The position numbers were made by a program, and so were the translations under genes. Below are positions 25,401 to 38,525 of a DNA stretch of 64,000 nucleotides, piece after piece; position 1 is the stretch's first letter; the number at the start of each line of letters is the position of its first letter. The notes beneath the pieces were generated by a model, which had not been told where the DNA came from, ran no database searches, and saw only the letters and a program-made list of their open reading frames with translations. The DNA comes from Adineta steineri (taxonomy: Eukaryota; Rotifera; Eurotatoria; Adinetida; Adinetidae), in NCBI GenBank assembly GCA_905250115.1, contig CAJNOI010000001.1, positions 1,304,977 to 1,368,976 on the forward strand. The letters run 5' to 3'.

Positions 25401-26247
25401 ACATAAATATATATAAAAGAGAAAAAGAAACAAAGGTGACTATGATAACAAAAGATTATGACATAGACACACAAAAAAAATCTATGTTCAAGATAGATAT
25501 ACGTCAATCTTCTATATTTTATTCAAAAATAAGTTATCGGTATACATACAATAAAAACCGTGTTTTTAAATCATTCATATATGATCTCACCATCATGGTT
25601 ATCTTTATATATCTTTTCTCTTACAAGTCAATAAGTGTTCGATTATTTTGCATTTTATCGGTCAACATTGATGAAAAGCTTATCAGTAAGAACATATACT
25701 TATACTTATGTCAGTTTATTTTTCTTATCTATCAATATACAAAGAGAAAAAGTTTTTTTGTTTTACCTGATCATACAATATAAGGATAAATCATTTGATA
25801 GAACAAGAAATTATTCGTAATAAAATCGAAAAATCTAAAGTATAAGATAAAGAGAGAAAAATAAATCAAAACAACATGGGAAACTAATCGTAAGATTCGA
25901 ACAGCTGTGTCTATATAGACTCAATTTATTATATTATACTTTGATTCAAAAACAAGGTTTCTTCCTCGAGCTAAATCTTACTTAGTCCTGAAAAAAAATC
26001 ATCACATTTATCTAAACAAATAAACATTTTAAGCCAACAACAAACAGGCAACATAAAAAAGATAAACAGCTGATTTTCATAGAAATGTCCAATCAATATT
26101 TTATCAGACATTTTTAAGAAACAAAATTTTCATTGGTAAATCAACTTGTCCAATAATAAAAGGCGGAGACATACAAAAGATGATTCATACATTTCTAATT
26201 TCAAAATAGAATAGATTTTTGTTGAGAACTCTTTTTTTCCTGGATCA
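22487..26247. promoter_or_regulatory. Divergent intergenic region between the AFF-like gene and XPO5
   Basis: 3.8 kb between two divergent starts. It contains a less AT-rich stretch just 5' of the AFF-like gene (about 22660-22860, including GCCGCCGTGCGCGATG), a palindrome-rich TATACGTATAC zone (about 23540-23645), a TG tract (about 24421-24455) and poly-A/T runs. No open frame in it looks like a gene. Confidence 0.5.
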
Positions 26248-29200
26248 ATGACTAATCTCGATTTTTTACGTCAAGTCGAATCAGCTGTAGTATTAAGTGT
26301 ATCAACAGATTCAATCCGTCGTCAACAAGCATATACATTTCTTGAAGATTTAAAATCAAATCCAACACAATCTATATCAATTGGTTTTGATTTTTTCGAT
26401 AAAAATCAACAATTTGAACCATTAGTTAAACATTTTGGTTTACAATGTATTGAAGAAACAATAAAATATAAATGGACATCACTTGATTCACAATTAAAAG
26501 TATCAATTAAAGAACGTTTATGGTTATTAATGACTGAACATGATCAATTACCAGGTCATCTTAAAACGTAAAAAATATATTATCCTCTTATCGAAATTAT
26601 TAAATAAATCTTCTTTCAGGATTTTAGTTCGTTGTGTATGTGAAATAGCTAAACGTGAATGGCCTCAACAATGGCCATTATTTCTTGATGAACTTGTATC
26701 ATTATCAAAATTAAATTCAACAAATGATTATTCATTATTAATCTTAGCTTATCTTATTGAAGATGTTATTGTTCTTCAAACATTAAATTCTATACGTAAA
26801 CGAGATATTCAAACAACATTATTACAACATGGAAATAAACTTATTGAATTTATTGAATATTTTCTTGATATATCAAATACAATTTCAAGTTCATTATATG
26901 CATTAACTATGTTTGCAACATTTCTTCCAATAGAAATATTTTTTCAAACAAAAATTATACAGAAAATTGTCTTCTTATTAAATTCACCAATACATCGAAT
27001 GAAAGCAGCAGAATTTTTAAGTGTGATATCAGATCGTCGTGGTAAATATGAAGAACGTTTACCATTATTACAAATGTTTCCATATTTATTTCAAAATGGT
27101 TCACAATATAATGATTTATTTTCAACAATCCAAATCAAACAATCCAATGAAATTTATGATTTTATGAAACAATATGCCATGGTTATAACTGCATTATGTG
27201 ATCAATTATGTTATTTATGTGGAGGTGAAGATATAACTAAACGTGCTCCATTACCAGAACAATTTTCTAATGGAACATTTTTACAAGTACTTTTAGCATT
27301 AATGCAACATCCAAGTATTTATATATCATTGTATGGTTATCAAATGTGGATACAATTAATTAAAACGAATATATTTCAAGAGAATGATTATAAAAATATT
27401 TTACCGGTTGTTCTTCAAGCTTTATGTCATTCATTAGTTAAACAACCATACAAGAAAAGTGATAATGAAAATGGTAAATAAGTCAGATGAAACTTACCCT
27501 ATGTGTGTTGCATACACAGACCAATAAATAGAAGTCAAATGATGTTTAACTTTTATTTGGTTTGATCAAATATAATATGAATGAAAGAATGTATTCGAAT
27601 TGCACTCGGAGTATATTACGTATACCTATGAACTGTTAGGGGACCTATTGACCTACGCTCTTCTCATAGTTTAATTAACGGAACGATATAGCGGACTGAC
27701 CTTGTTCAATCACTTGAAGTTAATTAATTTTTCAATTGATAATATTGGAGAGAGAGAAAGAGATCTTTTGAAATTAATTTCTATATGTTTATTTATTTCT
27801 ATAGATGTCACATCGTATTATATTCATTATGATTTTGAAGATGAGTCTGATTATCAAAAATTTGTTGGTAAAAATCGTACAATTCTAATTCGTTCAATAA
27901 ATAATATTTGTCAAACAAATGAACATTTATCCATAGCAATACGTATTGGCTTTGATTATGCTGATTATTGTTTTCAATCAATAAATCTTTCAAACCTTCT
28001 TCTTTTCGAATCACTTATTGCCTATTGGCAAATTATTGAGAAACATTTACGATTATTATTAAAACCAGGTGAATCATTTAATCATTCGAAACTATTTTCT
28101 GATACAGATGAATCATCATTTTGTCAACGTGGTCAAACATTAATTGAACAATTATTATTAACAAATAATAATCTAGAATTTCTTGCATATTCATTACGTT
28201 TATTAACATGTTTATATGTATTTACACGTGGTGAACATTCATGGACACAACGTATACTTGAACATTTATTTCGTACAATAACAACTGAAAGACAAATCGA
28301 ATCAAAATTAAATCCATTACAAAAACAAGCAAGTTGTTTAATTGATCTATGTTTAAATTATGGTCATTCAATATTTATTTATTTTAATGACTTATTTAAA
28401 GTAACACAAAATTTAGTTCGACAACAAACATCTTTAGAACAACATATTAAACTTGCTGGTTGGCAATGGAGTGTACTAGTTGAATGTTTAGCGATATTAT
28501 TAAATCATTTTGAATCATTTCAACAACAAGCTATTTTAATTAATGAACTTGTTCAACCCTTTGCTGAAATATTAACGAAATTTAATACAAATGTTAATGA
28601 TTTACAAAGTTTTATTGATTATATTGAATTAACAAAAACATCAAATAGTAATCAACGTTTACTTTTTCTTAGTGTTCATATTCTTTGTGGTCTTTTACGA
28701 CGTATAACTCTTCCAACAGATTCATTGATATGTTCGAATGGTGGTTATCAAGAAAATTTCGAAGGTATTATTTTTATTCGTAATCCAGCATCACCTGCAT
28801 TCATTCAATTAACAAATTCATTATTTAAATTATTAACTTATTGTCATACATTAAATTCACCCAATTCTCCAATAGCACAAACAACATTTTCATTTCTTTC
28901 GACAATGACTGATGCTGAAAAAGCAGTTTATCTTCAACAAGAAAATAATGATGAAATTAATATTTTATCATCAATTCAAACAAATTCATTAGGTTTATCT
29001 GCAAATGATCGTCGTTTACATAATCGATTTTCTTCATTTGTTGATCGTTTACAAATATTAATTGGAACTTATTTTACATTAAAACCTGATTTATATCAAT
29101 TAAATGATTCATTACATATAATAGGTACAACATTATTTTCATCACTTGATCATTTACCAGAATTTCGTTTACGAAATATAATTCGTAATTGTTTCTTACC

Positions 29201-30269
29201 ATTTGTTCGACATTGTCCAGCAAATACAATACTTATTCCTATCTTGGAATCATTACTTCCATTTATGTATACAAAATTAAAAGATAAATGGAAAATAATT
29301 ACTGAACGACAAAGTATTAAAGTAACAAATGGAAATGTTCATGAAAATAATGAAGATATTTATCAGACACAAGATCGATGTGAAGAAGAAGTTATTGAAG
29401 AACAAGTAATAAAATTGTAGACTAGTTTTTTTTGCTCTAATTTTATCTCTTAATAGGTAACATGTTATTTAACTCGTGATTTTATTGATTTAATCAAAGT
29501 TTTATTAACACGTCAAAATAATAATAATAATGATATAGATGAAACAAGTATGGATGAAACGATGACTGCTGATGAACAAAATCTTGGTGACAATTCATTA
29601 CGTAAACCAGTGATACATGCTCGTAATTTGCCAATACCAAGTGAATTAGGTTTAAAAATTTTACAAGATTCATCAATAATTTGTCAATATTGTTTATTAA
29701 TTCTATTTGATGGACTTTCATGGCCAGATACATCAACAATGACAAAAATGTCAAATATATGTCAACCACTAATTAAACATCTTTCTTTATTAGTCAATGG
29801 TAATAATGATTTGATACGACAACTTTATATTTATATATTATGTGCACTTAAAATTCATGGTGATAATGAACCACTTGTTTGTATTTTACTTTCATTGGCT
29901 ATATTGATGTACGAAACATTTCAGCAAACATCAACAAATTTATTTGATAGTGTTCTTATGGAAATACCTGATGTTAATAATGAACAAGTAAATAATTATC
30001 GTGATAAAATGCAAAAACAAAACAATGGAAAACCATTAAATGATAAACAAAAACGAGATATTTTGAAACATTTAGTACAACCATTAATGGGTCAAAATGT
30101 TGCACAAATGTTTAAACGTGAACCATTAGCATTAAGTGATTTACCACCATTAATACGTTTTTCTAAACGTTCACTTCATCCGGTTTTACAACATCATCAA
30201 AAGTTAAATGCAAACAATAATGATGATGATCATGGATTAGCTAATCTTTTCCAGCATACTGATGACTAG
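26248..30269 (+). CDS. XPO5: Exportin-5
   Basis: Four exons: 26248-26567, 26620-27473, 27805-29405, 29457-30269; 3588 nt, 1195 residues (human 1204). The N-terminus has the importin-beta-type start: RQQAYTFLEDLKSNP, KHFGLQCIEETIKYKW, KERLWLLM. Next comes the exportin motif RCVCEIAKREWPQQWPLFLD (KREWPQ-x-WP is strongly conserved in XPO5). After the 331 nt third intron the reading continues YYIHYDFEDESDYQKF, matching the acidic DFD/SDEDF segment of XPO5. HEAT-like helices fill the rest, including NSPNSPIAQTTFSFLSTMTD and a low-complexity end. XPO5 exports pre-microRNAs and other double-stranded RNAs from the nucleus with RanGTP. The gene is intron-poor compared with its neighbour SCAPER. Confidence 0.9.
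27474..27804 (+). other. Long third intron of XPO5
   Basis: 331 nt with a GTAAAT donor and a CTATAG acceptor, against about 50-52 nt for the other two XPO5 introns. No open frame, RNA gene or transposon ends were recognised within it. Confidence 0.6.
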
Positions 30270-30392
30270 TCAGATCTAATGTTCTCTTTCTTTTCTTTTC
30301 TTTTCTTTTTTGTATCAGTACATTACGAATAGTATGAATGATTATGTGCTACTCTAGTATTTTGTGTTGCTCATTATAAACGAAAAAAAAAA

Positions 30393-30398
30393 AATAAA
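30393..30398 (+). terminator. Probable XPO5 polyadenylation signal
   Basis: AATAAA 124 nt after the XPO5 stop codon and before the SCAPER start, in the correct orientation. A TTTTC-rich tract precedes it. Confidence 0.5.
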
Positions 30399-30536
30399 AC
30401 ATTCCTAATCAAGATCCATCTATTAAAGTTATTTTGGATTGAAATAAATTATGTTAATGATAATCATGGATGTTTTATTTATTTATAGATGATTGATATT
30501 TCTTCTCCAGAGCAATAACAACTGTAACTACGAGAT

Positions 30537-33500
30537 ATGAATCGGTAAAATAAATTGATATCGATTCCCGATGGTAGTAATATATCATATATATGTGTCT
30601 TATTATAAATAGGAATTTAAATAATGATACACAATCTCGTCATAGTGACTCAACATCATCAGATTTTCGTTCACGTTATTGGACATTTTTGTTCGATAAT
30701 TTAAAGCGATCTATTGAACAAATTTATCAAACATGTGAAGCTGATCAAGATCCATTACAATGTCAAGTAATAAATACAAAAAAACTTACTTATTTTCATA
30801 TTAAAATTATTTATTTGTATTAAGGAAATTATACAATATCTTAGTCAATATTGTAAAAATTTTGAAATACTCTTGAAAAATTCTGACGATAAAACTAATC
30901 GGTAAGAAAATTTTAGGGTGTTAAATTGGATAAATCTTTCATTAATTTTCAGAACCTATCGTAGTTTATCATTAACCCTATCAGCATTTGAGATAGAAAT
31001 ATCATCTTTCAGGTTGTTTATATAATATATATACATATGCTTTCATACCTGCTCATTATTCTGCTAAAAAAATTTCAATCATATTCAATTTAAATGAGTT
31101 TTGTCTCTTTTATTCTTAGACCATTTGAACATTCTCAATCAATATGTAATGGTAATTTGATAAAAATAAATAATTTCTTTTCTATATATATATATTTAAA
31201 TTAGATGAAATATTTTCTTCAAATGATTTATTACCTCGACAAAAACGTTTACATAACAGTGATATAAATTTAAATGTAAATAATTTTCCATATTATTATT
31301 CAAACGATATAAATCGATTTAAACGACAAAAATCTACGAAACATCGTAGAACAACTGAAAGTTCAAGTTTACTTTCATTACCATCCTTATTTTCATCAGC
31401 AACAAATCAATTCTTTTTATCATCAAAACGTATTTTAACAGATGAAACAGCTGGTGATGATGCTGATGATGAAAAAGATATTCGAGATGAATCAATTAAT
31501 GTTAATCGACATCATCGATATCATCATCAATTGTCAACAAGTCGTCTCATACAGCAAAGTATGACATCAGAAGATGATGATGAAGAACTTCTGCTAAGAA
31601 ATCATCGTGGAATGATAGATTTTATGGATCGAGTAAGTTTAAAAGCATAGCTTTTGTCATAATCACTATTGTTGTTTTTTAGCAAATATTTGATGCATTT
31701 GATCAAGAAGAATCTTTAACTGCTGCATTAGAAGCTGAACAAGAACGTACAATTGCTTCATTAATGGCTGAACAAGAAGATCTTGAACATCAATTAAATA
31801 ATGTTAGTGATGATGATGGATCAGAATTAGAAGAAAGTGAATTATCGGTAAAAAAAATTATTTTTTTTTGTGTTAAATATTTTAATTCATTGTTGATTTA
31901 GACAACTAAAACTTCGAGTTATTTTATGTCATTACCCGATGATCGTGATGAAAAAGTTATAAGTTCAAATGATCTTTTACGTGATGATAATGATACTGAA
32001 CCTGATGGAAAATCTCGAACGAAAAATCTTCGTATACAAAAAAAATTTTCTTCACCATCACGTATTCGGTATGATTTATTTCGTAAAAAAAATTTATCAA
32101 ATCATTTATTTTTTTTTGTTGTCTCTAGACCTATTAATGAAACTCTTCATGAAGCAGCTGAACGTCAAGGTATTGAAAATTAATCTTATTTTTGTTTTTG
32201 TATCGAATAGATATTTTTATTTAGCACGAGCATTTAAACGACGTCAAATTTTACGAGATGAAAGAGCACGAAAAATGCGTGAATTAACTCAACGAGTAAA
32301 TGAAGTTCGTCAATGGAAGGAAGAATTAATTAAAGCACGTAAAGCAACAATTGAAATGAAAATGCATCGAGCAGAAGAAAAGCGTCAATATTTATTATTA
32401 TTAAAAGCGAAAAAAGCTGGTGACGAAGATTTAAAAGGACAGGAAATTGCATTTATTAAATTACTGCAACAAGAAAATCGTCGGCAAACATTAAAAGAAC
32501 GTTATCAAAAAGAAGAACAATTTAAACAATATCTTGAAGATGAACGTGTTAGAAAACATGATGAACATAAACAACGTGAATTAGCTGCAGAAAATCGTCG
32601 AAAAGAATTAGAAGTTTTACGACAAACACGTCTTAATCAAATGCAAGAAAAATGGAAAACAAAAGAACGAATGATTGAACAACATTTAATTGAAAAACGT
32701 AAACAAAAACAAACAGCAGCTATTGCTAAACAAAAGTAAACTTATTGTATTTTATACAAATTATCGAAAAAAATTATTTTATAGAACTTTTCAACAAAAA
32801 CGAGCTGAACATGTTGCTTATCTTAAAACAACAACTGTTGAATTAAAGAAAAAATTAGCATTAAAAGTTTGTCTTTTTTTATTTCTCTTAGATAGAAGTT
32901 TTTTGTTAATTTCTAGCAAGAAGAAGGTACTCGACGACATGTAACACAAATTGAAGAAATTCGTCGAAAAGCAACTGAAATGAGTGTATTACGTGGTCCA
33001 AGTGCTGAAGATCAACATCATGTTTCTCCTGCAAACGATAATAATAAAACAACAACATCAGAAGATATAATAGCAACTCGTAAATGTTGTACAATCTGTA
33101 ATATTTTAGTAAGTTTGATTATTAAAATACTTTATAATATTAATTAAATAAATATTTATTTTAGTTAGCATCTGATCTTCATTTACATACACATTTACGT
33201 GGTACACGTCATAATCAATTATTAGTCGAACGATTAAATCAAAAGAATGAAAATCGCATGAAAAAACAAGCAACACAAGAAGATATTGTAATATAGATGC
33301 AATTTTAACTTTTTTAATTTTAAAATAATATAAAATTGTAGGATACATTCAATACAGAATGTATTGTTACTGTTACTAATGATGATATTGTACGACAAGA
33401 AATGGCTTTTAATCGAGAACGAAAACATACTATGAAAAAACGAGCGAAAAAATTACGTCTTCGAATGACTCAACGGTATAGAGATTCAATAGAAAATACG

Positions 33501-35604
33501 ATTTATATTGATTATCTTTTTCTAGTTCAACAGCATATGAAGCTGAAAATGCTCAACGACCCTATTTAACATCAACTCATAAAGCACGGTATGAAGAAAT
33601 CTAAGAATTTAATTCGATATTGTATTTATTTTAGTATTCAACGATTTTTAAATGAATTAGAAAAATCATTAAATACAACAACAAGAAAAGAACCATTGAA
33701 TACAACAAATTTTCTAGCATGTCAACGAATTCTTACAGAATTTGTTAAAATTTTTGATATACATGGTTATGAAAAGGTTTTTATCTTGAAAATTATTTAT
33801 ATAAATTATTTTGAATTGATTTTTTACAGGATTCACCCCTTGAACAACGTGTATTTTTTAGTCTAAATGGTTATACAACATTAACAAAGTTGATTGAATT
33901 ACGTGCAGAATGTCATAAACCACCGCTTGCACCTGAAAGGTATTTTACATATATATGTAAAATAAAATAATCGTTTATTGAAATTTTTTTAGTCTTATTG
34001 CATTAACTGTATCAGTTTATCGAGCAGCAACAAATAATAATGTAGATAATGCACTTTATATATTAAATAGTGGTAAAATTTTAATACTTGTTGAAAGTTT
34101 AGTTCGACATTTAACTGTAAGTTCAATTTTTTTCGCGATGAAAGAAAATCATTTTTTTCTAGGGTTTAAAAATCGATGATTTAACAACATCTAATAATGA
34201 TCATCAAAGTGAAAGTGAAAAATTAGCTCAAATTGATTTAGTAACGAATCTAGCAGAAATACTTGCTAGTCTTATAACAATGTACAATTCAGTCATGAAT
34301 GATATACGGAAACACGAAACAGAAACTAATGAAGATAAATTAATTATAAGTCGTTTAACTGATTTTATTAGGTATTCTTCAAAAACAAATGATTATAAAA
34401 ATAAAATTTACATTATTATTTTATTTAGTTATATGGCTAATATTGCTATACTTGATCGGATAGCAGCATTCTTTCGTTCAGCTAGAGCCATTGTTAATAC
34501 AACGAAATCACGTATACCTGATATGATTACTCATTTACTTAATCTTTTACAACAAATGATTTATTTTTCTCGACCAAAGTAACATTTTCATTATATTTGT
34601 TAAAGAATATATGTATGTATTTCTCCAATTAATAGAATATATCTTCCACCATTTGGTCAATCATCAAAAAAATCTGTGAATGATCCAGCTCAAGTATTGA
34701 GTATAATGAAAACAACAAATTTCTGTGAAATTTTTTCTTTACTCTATGGTATTCTTATTCATGACACTGATAATAATAATAATAATAATAATAATAACCA
34801 AACAATGCATGATAATAATAGTCCAATAACTTTACATGAAAAAACACTTATCATTCTGAATAATTCGTTAATTTTATTAAATACAATTGCAATACTTGAT
34901 CTTGATATATTTCAAGTTTGAATAAAATTTTAATTTGAAAAGAAAAACGAAACAAGTTTATTTTTTCTAGACTATTCTCGGTGAAGAAACAATTTCACTT
35001 CAACTTCGTCATGTTGCTAATTATATTCTTGCATATTGTCATAATCAACAAACAACAATGAATGATACATTATTACATCAAATTATTCTTCTTATTGGTT
35101 ATTATTCAGTTTTAAATCAAGATAATCAAGTTAGTTTTGATTTCAATATAAAAAAAATTCATCTTTTGTTTTGTTTTTTAAATAGTGTCGATTGGCTTTT
35201 GGTAATCGACCAACTGTATTACAACAATTATCATGTTTACCATTTCGTTATTTTGTTGAATCAAAATATATGGATATACTTTTTCCAACATTAATTGCTT
35301 GTTCATTCGATTGTGAAGCAACACGAACAATTCTTCAAACGGAAATGTCACTTGATCTTATTGTCAATTTTATTCAAGTTCGTTAATTTAGATATCTATT
35401 TATGAATTTTTATTTCTTTATATATAGATAAAATTAACTGAAACAAAAATGACGAATGAAGATACATTTGCATTTTCTATGAGATTTCCACGTGATGAAT
35501 GGAATAATGCATTGAAATATTATCGACCCATATCAAAATTAACTACAAATCAAATCGAATCTCATGATGATGAAGAAAAAGAAAATATTGAAATTAAATC
35601 TTAA
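30537..35604 (+). CDS. SCAPER: SCAPER (S-phase cyclin A-associated protein in the ER)
   Basis: 24 exons in frame: 30537-30544, 30613-30766, 30825-30901, 30953-31012, 31120-31151, 31205-31632, 31683-31847, 31902-32068, 32129-32169, 32225-32735, 32785-32866, 32917-33108, 33165-33287, 33342-33475, 33526-33588, 33635-33776, 33830-33939, 33993-34116, 34163-34371, 34429-34578, 34636-34915, 34971-35129, 35186-35377, 35428-35604; 3780 nt, 1259 residues. Near the N-terminus RYWTFLFDNLKRSIEQIYQT matches the SCAPER N-terminal domain. A long charged coiled coil lies in exons 10-12 (KRRQILRDERARKMREL onward). A C2H2 finger follows (CCTICNILLASDLHLHTH), then a helical C-terminal half ending RFPRDEWNNALKYYRP. 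An Asn run of nine is in exon 21. Human SCAPER binds cyclin A2 at the ER and is linked to ciliopathy. The 8 nt first exon is a proposal; an in-frame ATG at 30593 is the alternative. Confidence 0.87.
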
Positions 35605-36500
35605 AATGTAAAAAAACATATATATATTTATTTTGTATGTCGAAGAGTAAAAGACAAAAATAAAGACGTTTTTTGTGATTTATTAAATTCTTGTTTTTCC
35701 TGATTTCTACACTTTTTGTAATAAATTTAACACGTCCATTTTTCCATAATAATCCTGAAATTTAATTCTTGTTATTTATTTTATTGCTGTGACTAATAAA
35801 TAGCTAACAAGATCGAGAAGTTTGATATCGACAGCTTCTGCGTCTTTTTTTTCTTTTTATAAAATTACGAAGCTTCTTTCTTTTTTCTATTTCGTTTCAA
35901 CACGTGTAACGTAGATTGATAAATGTAAACATCAAGCTACGCTTGGTTGCTTTCATTAGTAGCGTATACCAGTGGACGTCCTTTAAAAATCAAGACACAT
36001 ACGATAGAAGGACACTGTAATATAATGATGATACATCATATTTAAGCTTATATACATGACGAGACGTCCCTCATGTTTATTTTAAATATTTGATACGATT
36101 CAAAAAAAGACAAAAAGTCGAATATAATTTGAATTTTTAATTTTATTAGAATAAATATTTATGAAAAAACGGAAAAAAATAAAGAAAAAAAAAGAAAAGT
36201 ATTGAATAAATAAAAAAAGATAAATAAGTGGGTATATAGAATAATGAGACTAACTAAAAGATATTAGGAAAAAGGAAACTAACTAGGGGACAATGTTTGA
36301 TTATATAGTTCGATTTTTGGTTGAGGTGCGACTGTGCCATGTATCCTGAAAAGAAAAACAGTTAGTTAGTTCAATGTTATAAAGTGCTTCAAATAATAAT
36401 CTCAAATAAGAATGTACAAATGACGAGACAAAATATCAGAACGTTGCCTTAATCAGTTAACATCAATACTGTATTGACACAACATACCTGCTTTATTTTC
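35605..36500. other. SCAPER 3' flank and unique spacer
   Basis: Begins with the SCAPER 3' untranslated side (AATAAA at 35659-35664) and continues as AT-rich DNA with no gene seen, up to the first recognisable satellite unit. Confidence 0.5.
35659..35664 (+). terminator. Probable SCAPER polyadenylation signal
   Basis: AATAAA about 55 nt downstream of the SCAPER stop codon, in the correct orientation, followed by a T-rich stretch. Confidence 0.55.
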
Positions 36501-38260
36501 CAAGACTCTATTCAAATATTCTTCCCATTTCGAGGAAATGATGCTGACCTGCAACTATAATGAAAAAATTCATGAAAAATGAATAATTCACAGCAAGATT
36601 CTATTCAAATATTTTCTTTAGTTTGAATAAAAGATTTTGCGTTCATTACATTCCGGAGTAAGATACTACGATTGAGTAGCTCAAACAAACATTCACTTCA
36701 TACATTTTGTTCAGTTCGAAGTAAAACTTTCGAGTACATTACATGGTCGAGGAACACGTGACAAATGAATAACTCATAACAACATTCTATCCGAATATTT
36801 TGTTGAATTCGGTATAAAGATTTCGAGTTCATTACATGGTGGAGAGACGCACGACAAACCAGCAGCTCAAAGAAACACTTATTTCAAACATTTTGTTCAG
36901 TTCGAAGTAAAGATCACGTGCTCTTCAGATGGTGGAGGAACAGAGTACAAATGCATAATTCATACCCAGATTCTATTCAAAAATTGGGCTCAGTGCTAAC
37001 TAAACGTGTGAAGTTATTGAGATCTATGGAGATCACATGAAAAACGCGTTTTTTAATAAGGATTCAATTCAAATATTCTGTTCTGTTCAAAGTGAAGATT
37101 TCAAGTTCATCAGAGAGTGGACGAACACACAACAAATGAATAATTCATACGAAGATTCTATTAAAGTATTTTGTTCAGTTCCAAGCCAAGATTTCGCACC
37201 CATCAGACTGTGGGGGACTACTTGAGAAGTGAATAATTAATACCAAGATTCTATTTAGATAATTTGTTTAGTCGAACCAAAGACTTTGAATCCATTACAT
37301 GGTGGAGGAACACATCCTCAAATGAATAAGTCATACTAAGATTCTATTAAAACAGTTTGTTCAGTTCTTAGTTAAGGTTTGGAGTGCATTACGTGGTGGA
37401 GAAACACACCAAAAATGAACAATTTATACGAAGATTCTATTAAAATATTTTGTGCAGTTCTAAGTTAAGATTTGGGNNNNNNNNNNGGAAGATTCTATTA
37501 AAATATTTTGTGCAGTTCTAAGTTAAGATTTGGAGTGCATTACGTGGTGGAAGAACACATGACAATTGATTAATTCATAAGCAGACTCGATTAAACAATT
37601 GTTCTCATAACGATGCTTAGGTGTTAAGTTACTGAAATTGATTGAGATCACATGAGAAATGACTATTTTAATCTTCAGAGTTCAATTCATATATTATTCT
37701 CAGTTCGACGCAAAGATTTCAAGTAGATCAGAAAGTGGATAAACACACAACAAATGAATAATCCATACTAAGATTCTATCCGAATATTTTGTTCAGTTCC
37801 AGGTAAAGATTTCGAGTTCGTTACATGGTGGAGGAACACATCCTCAAATGAATAAGTCATACTAAGATTCTATCAAAATATTTTGTTCAGTTCCAAGCAA
37901 AGACTTCGAGTTCGTTACATGGTGGAGGAACACATCCTCCAACGAATAACTCACATCAAGATTCTATCTGGATATTTTATTCAATCCCAAGCAAAGAGTT
38001 GGAGTGCATTACGTGGTGGATAAACACACCAAAAATGAACAATTTATAGGAAGATTCTATTAAAATGTTTTGTTCAATTCCGAGTAAAGATTTCGAGTTC
38101 GTTACATGGTGGAGGAACACATCCTCCAACGAATAACTCACACCAAGATTCTATTCAAATATCGTATTCATTGCGAAGCGAAAGTATGAAGTTGGTGAGA
38201 TCGATTGAGATCACCTGACAAATGAGTATTTACAAGAGTTTTATTCGAATACTGTGATGT
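36500..38260. repeat. ~92 bp tandem satellite array
   Basis: About 19 diverged copies of a unit with the core AGATTCTATTCAAATATTTT, then GTTCAGTTC, AAGATTTCGAG, ACATGGTGGAGGAACACA and GAATAA-TCA. Cores recur near 36503, 36596, 36783, 36970, 37060, 37145, 37237, 37328, 37423, 37490 and onward to 38133, so the spacing is about 91-94 bp. A second motif, GAGATCACATGA with a preceding TTGAGATC, recurs near 37020, 37640 and 38205, giving a higher-order period of about 560-620 bp. One stretch (37037-37225) is open for two successive 31-residue copies; other units have stops, so I treat the array as non-coding. The array abuts, and slightly enters, the 3' end of the small secreted-peptide gene. Confidence 0.85.
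37477..37486. other. Assembly gap (10 N) inside the satellite
   Basis: Ten N lie between two copies of the satellite. About 46 bp just left of the gap and just right of it are the same sequence, from GAAGATTCTATT to AAGATTTGG. The gap length is a placeholder, so the copy number is not reliable. Confidence 0.97.
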
Positions 38261-38454
38261 GTATTATATGGAGTATGTATGCTATGGTTAGAAGAAAGCC
38301 TCGTTGAAAATGAAGAACCCGTACGTTTGTTGATTAAGTGACGAATTAAATCTTTTGCAGCAGAATGTTCAATTGCTGCACCTTGTATCATTTGAAATAA
38401 TACCATTAAAATAGTCAAGGCACAAGCCAGTTTGATAATGTTATTCATTATCAT
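38230..38454 (-). CDS. Small secreted peptide precursor (unknown family)
   Basis: Single exon, 74 residues. Residues 1-26 form a clear signal peptide (MIMNNIIKLACALTILMVLF, then QMIQGA) with a likely cut near GA/AIEH. The mature part begins AIEHSAAKDLIRHLINKR, is helical and ends in a dibasic KR site; a Ser/His-rich tail follows. The layout (short, secreted, one dibasic site) resembles a peptide-hormone or antimicrobial precursor, but I do not recognise the family. The last codons read into the edge of the satellite array. A TATA box lies at a fitting distance upstream (38526-38535), which supports a real transcription unit. I cannot assign a function. Confidence 0.55.
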   Translation of the reverse strand: MIMNNIIKLACALTILMVLFQMIQGAAIEHSAAKDLIRHLINKRTGSSFSTRLSSNHSIHTPYNTHHSIRIKLL

Positions 38455-38525
38455 TGGTTTTGTTCGAAGGTAAAGTCAAATATTGGATGGATATGCTTGT
38501 GTAAATGATAAAGCTTTCCTTCGGC

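Noticed and set aside
25121-25820. Open frames upstream of XPO5
   Set aside because: Low-complexity, aromatic-rich translations of AT-rich DNA with no family resemblance.
37037-37225. Open frame inside the satellite
   Set aside because: Only two units are open; stops occur in neighbouring units, so it is not called as a gene (kept as a finding).
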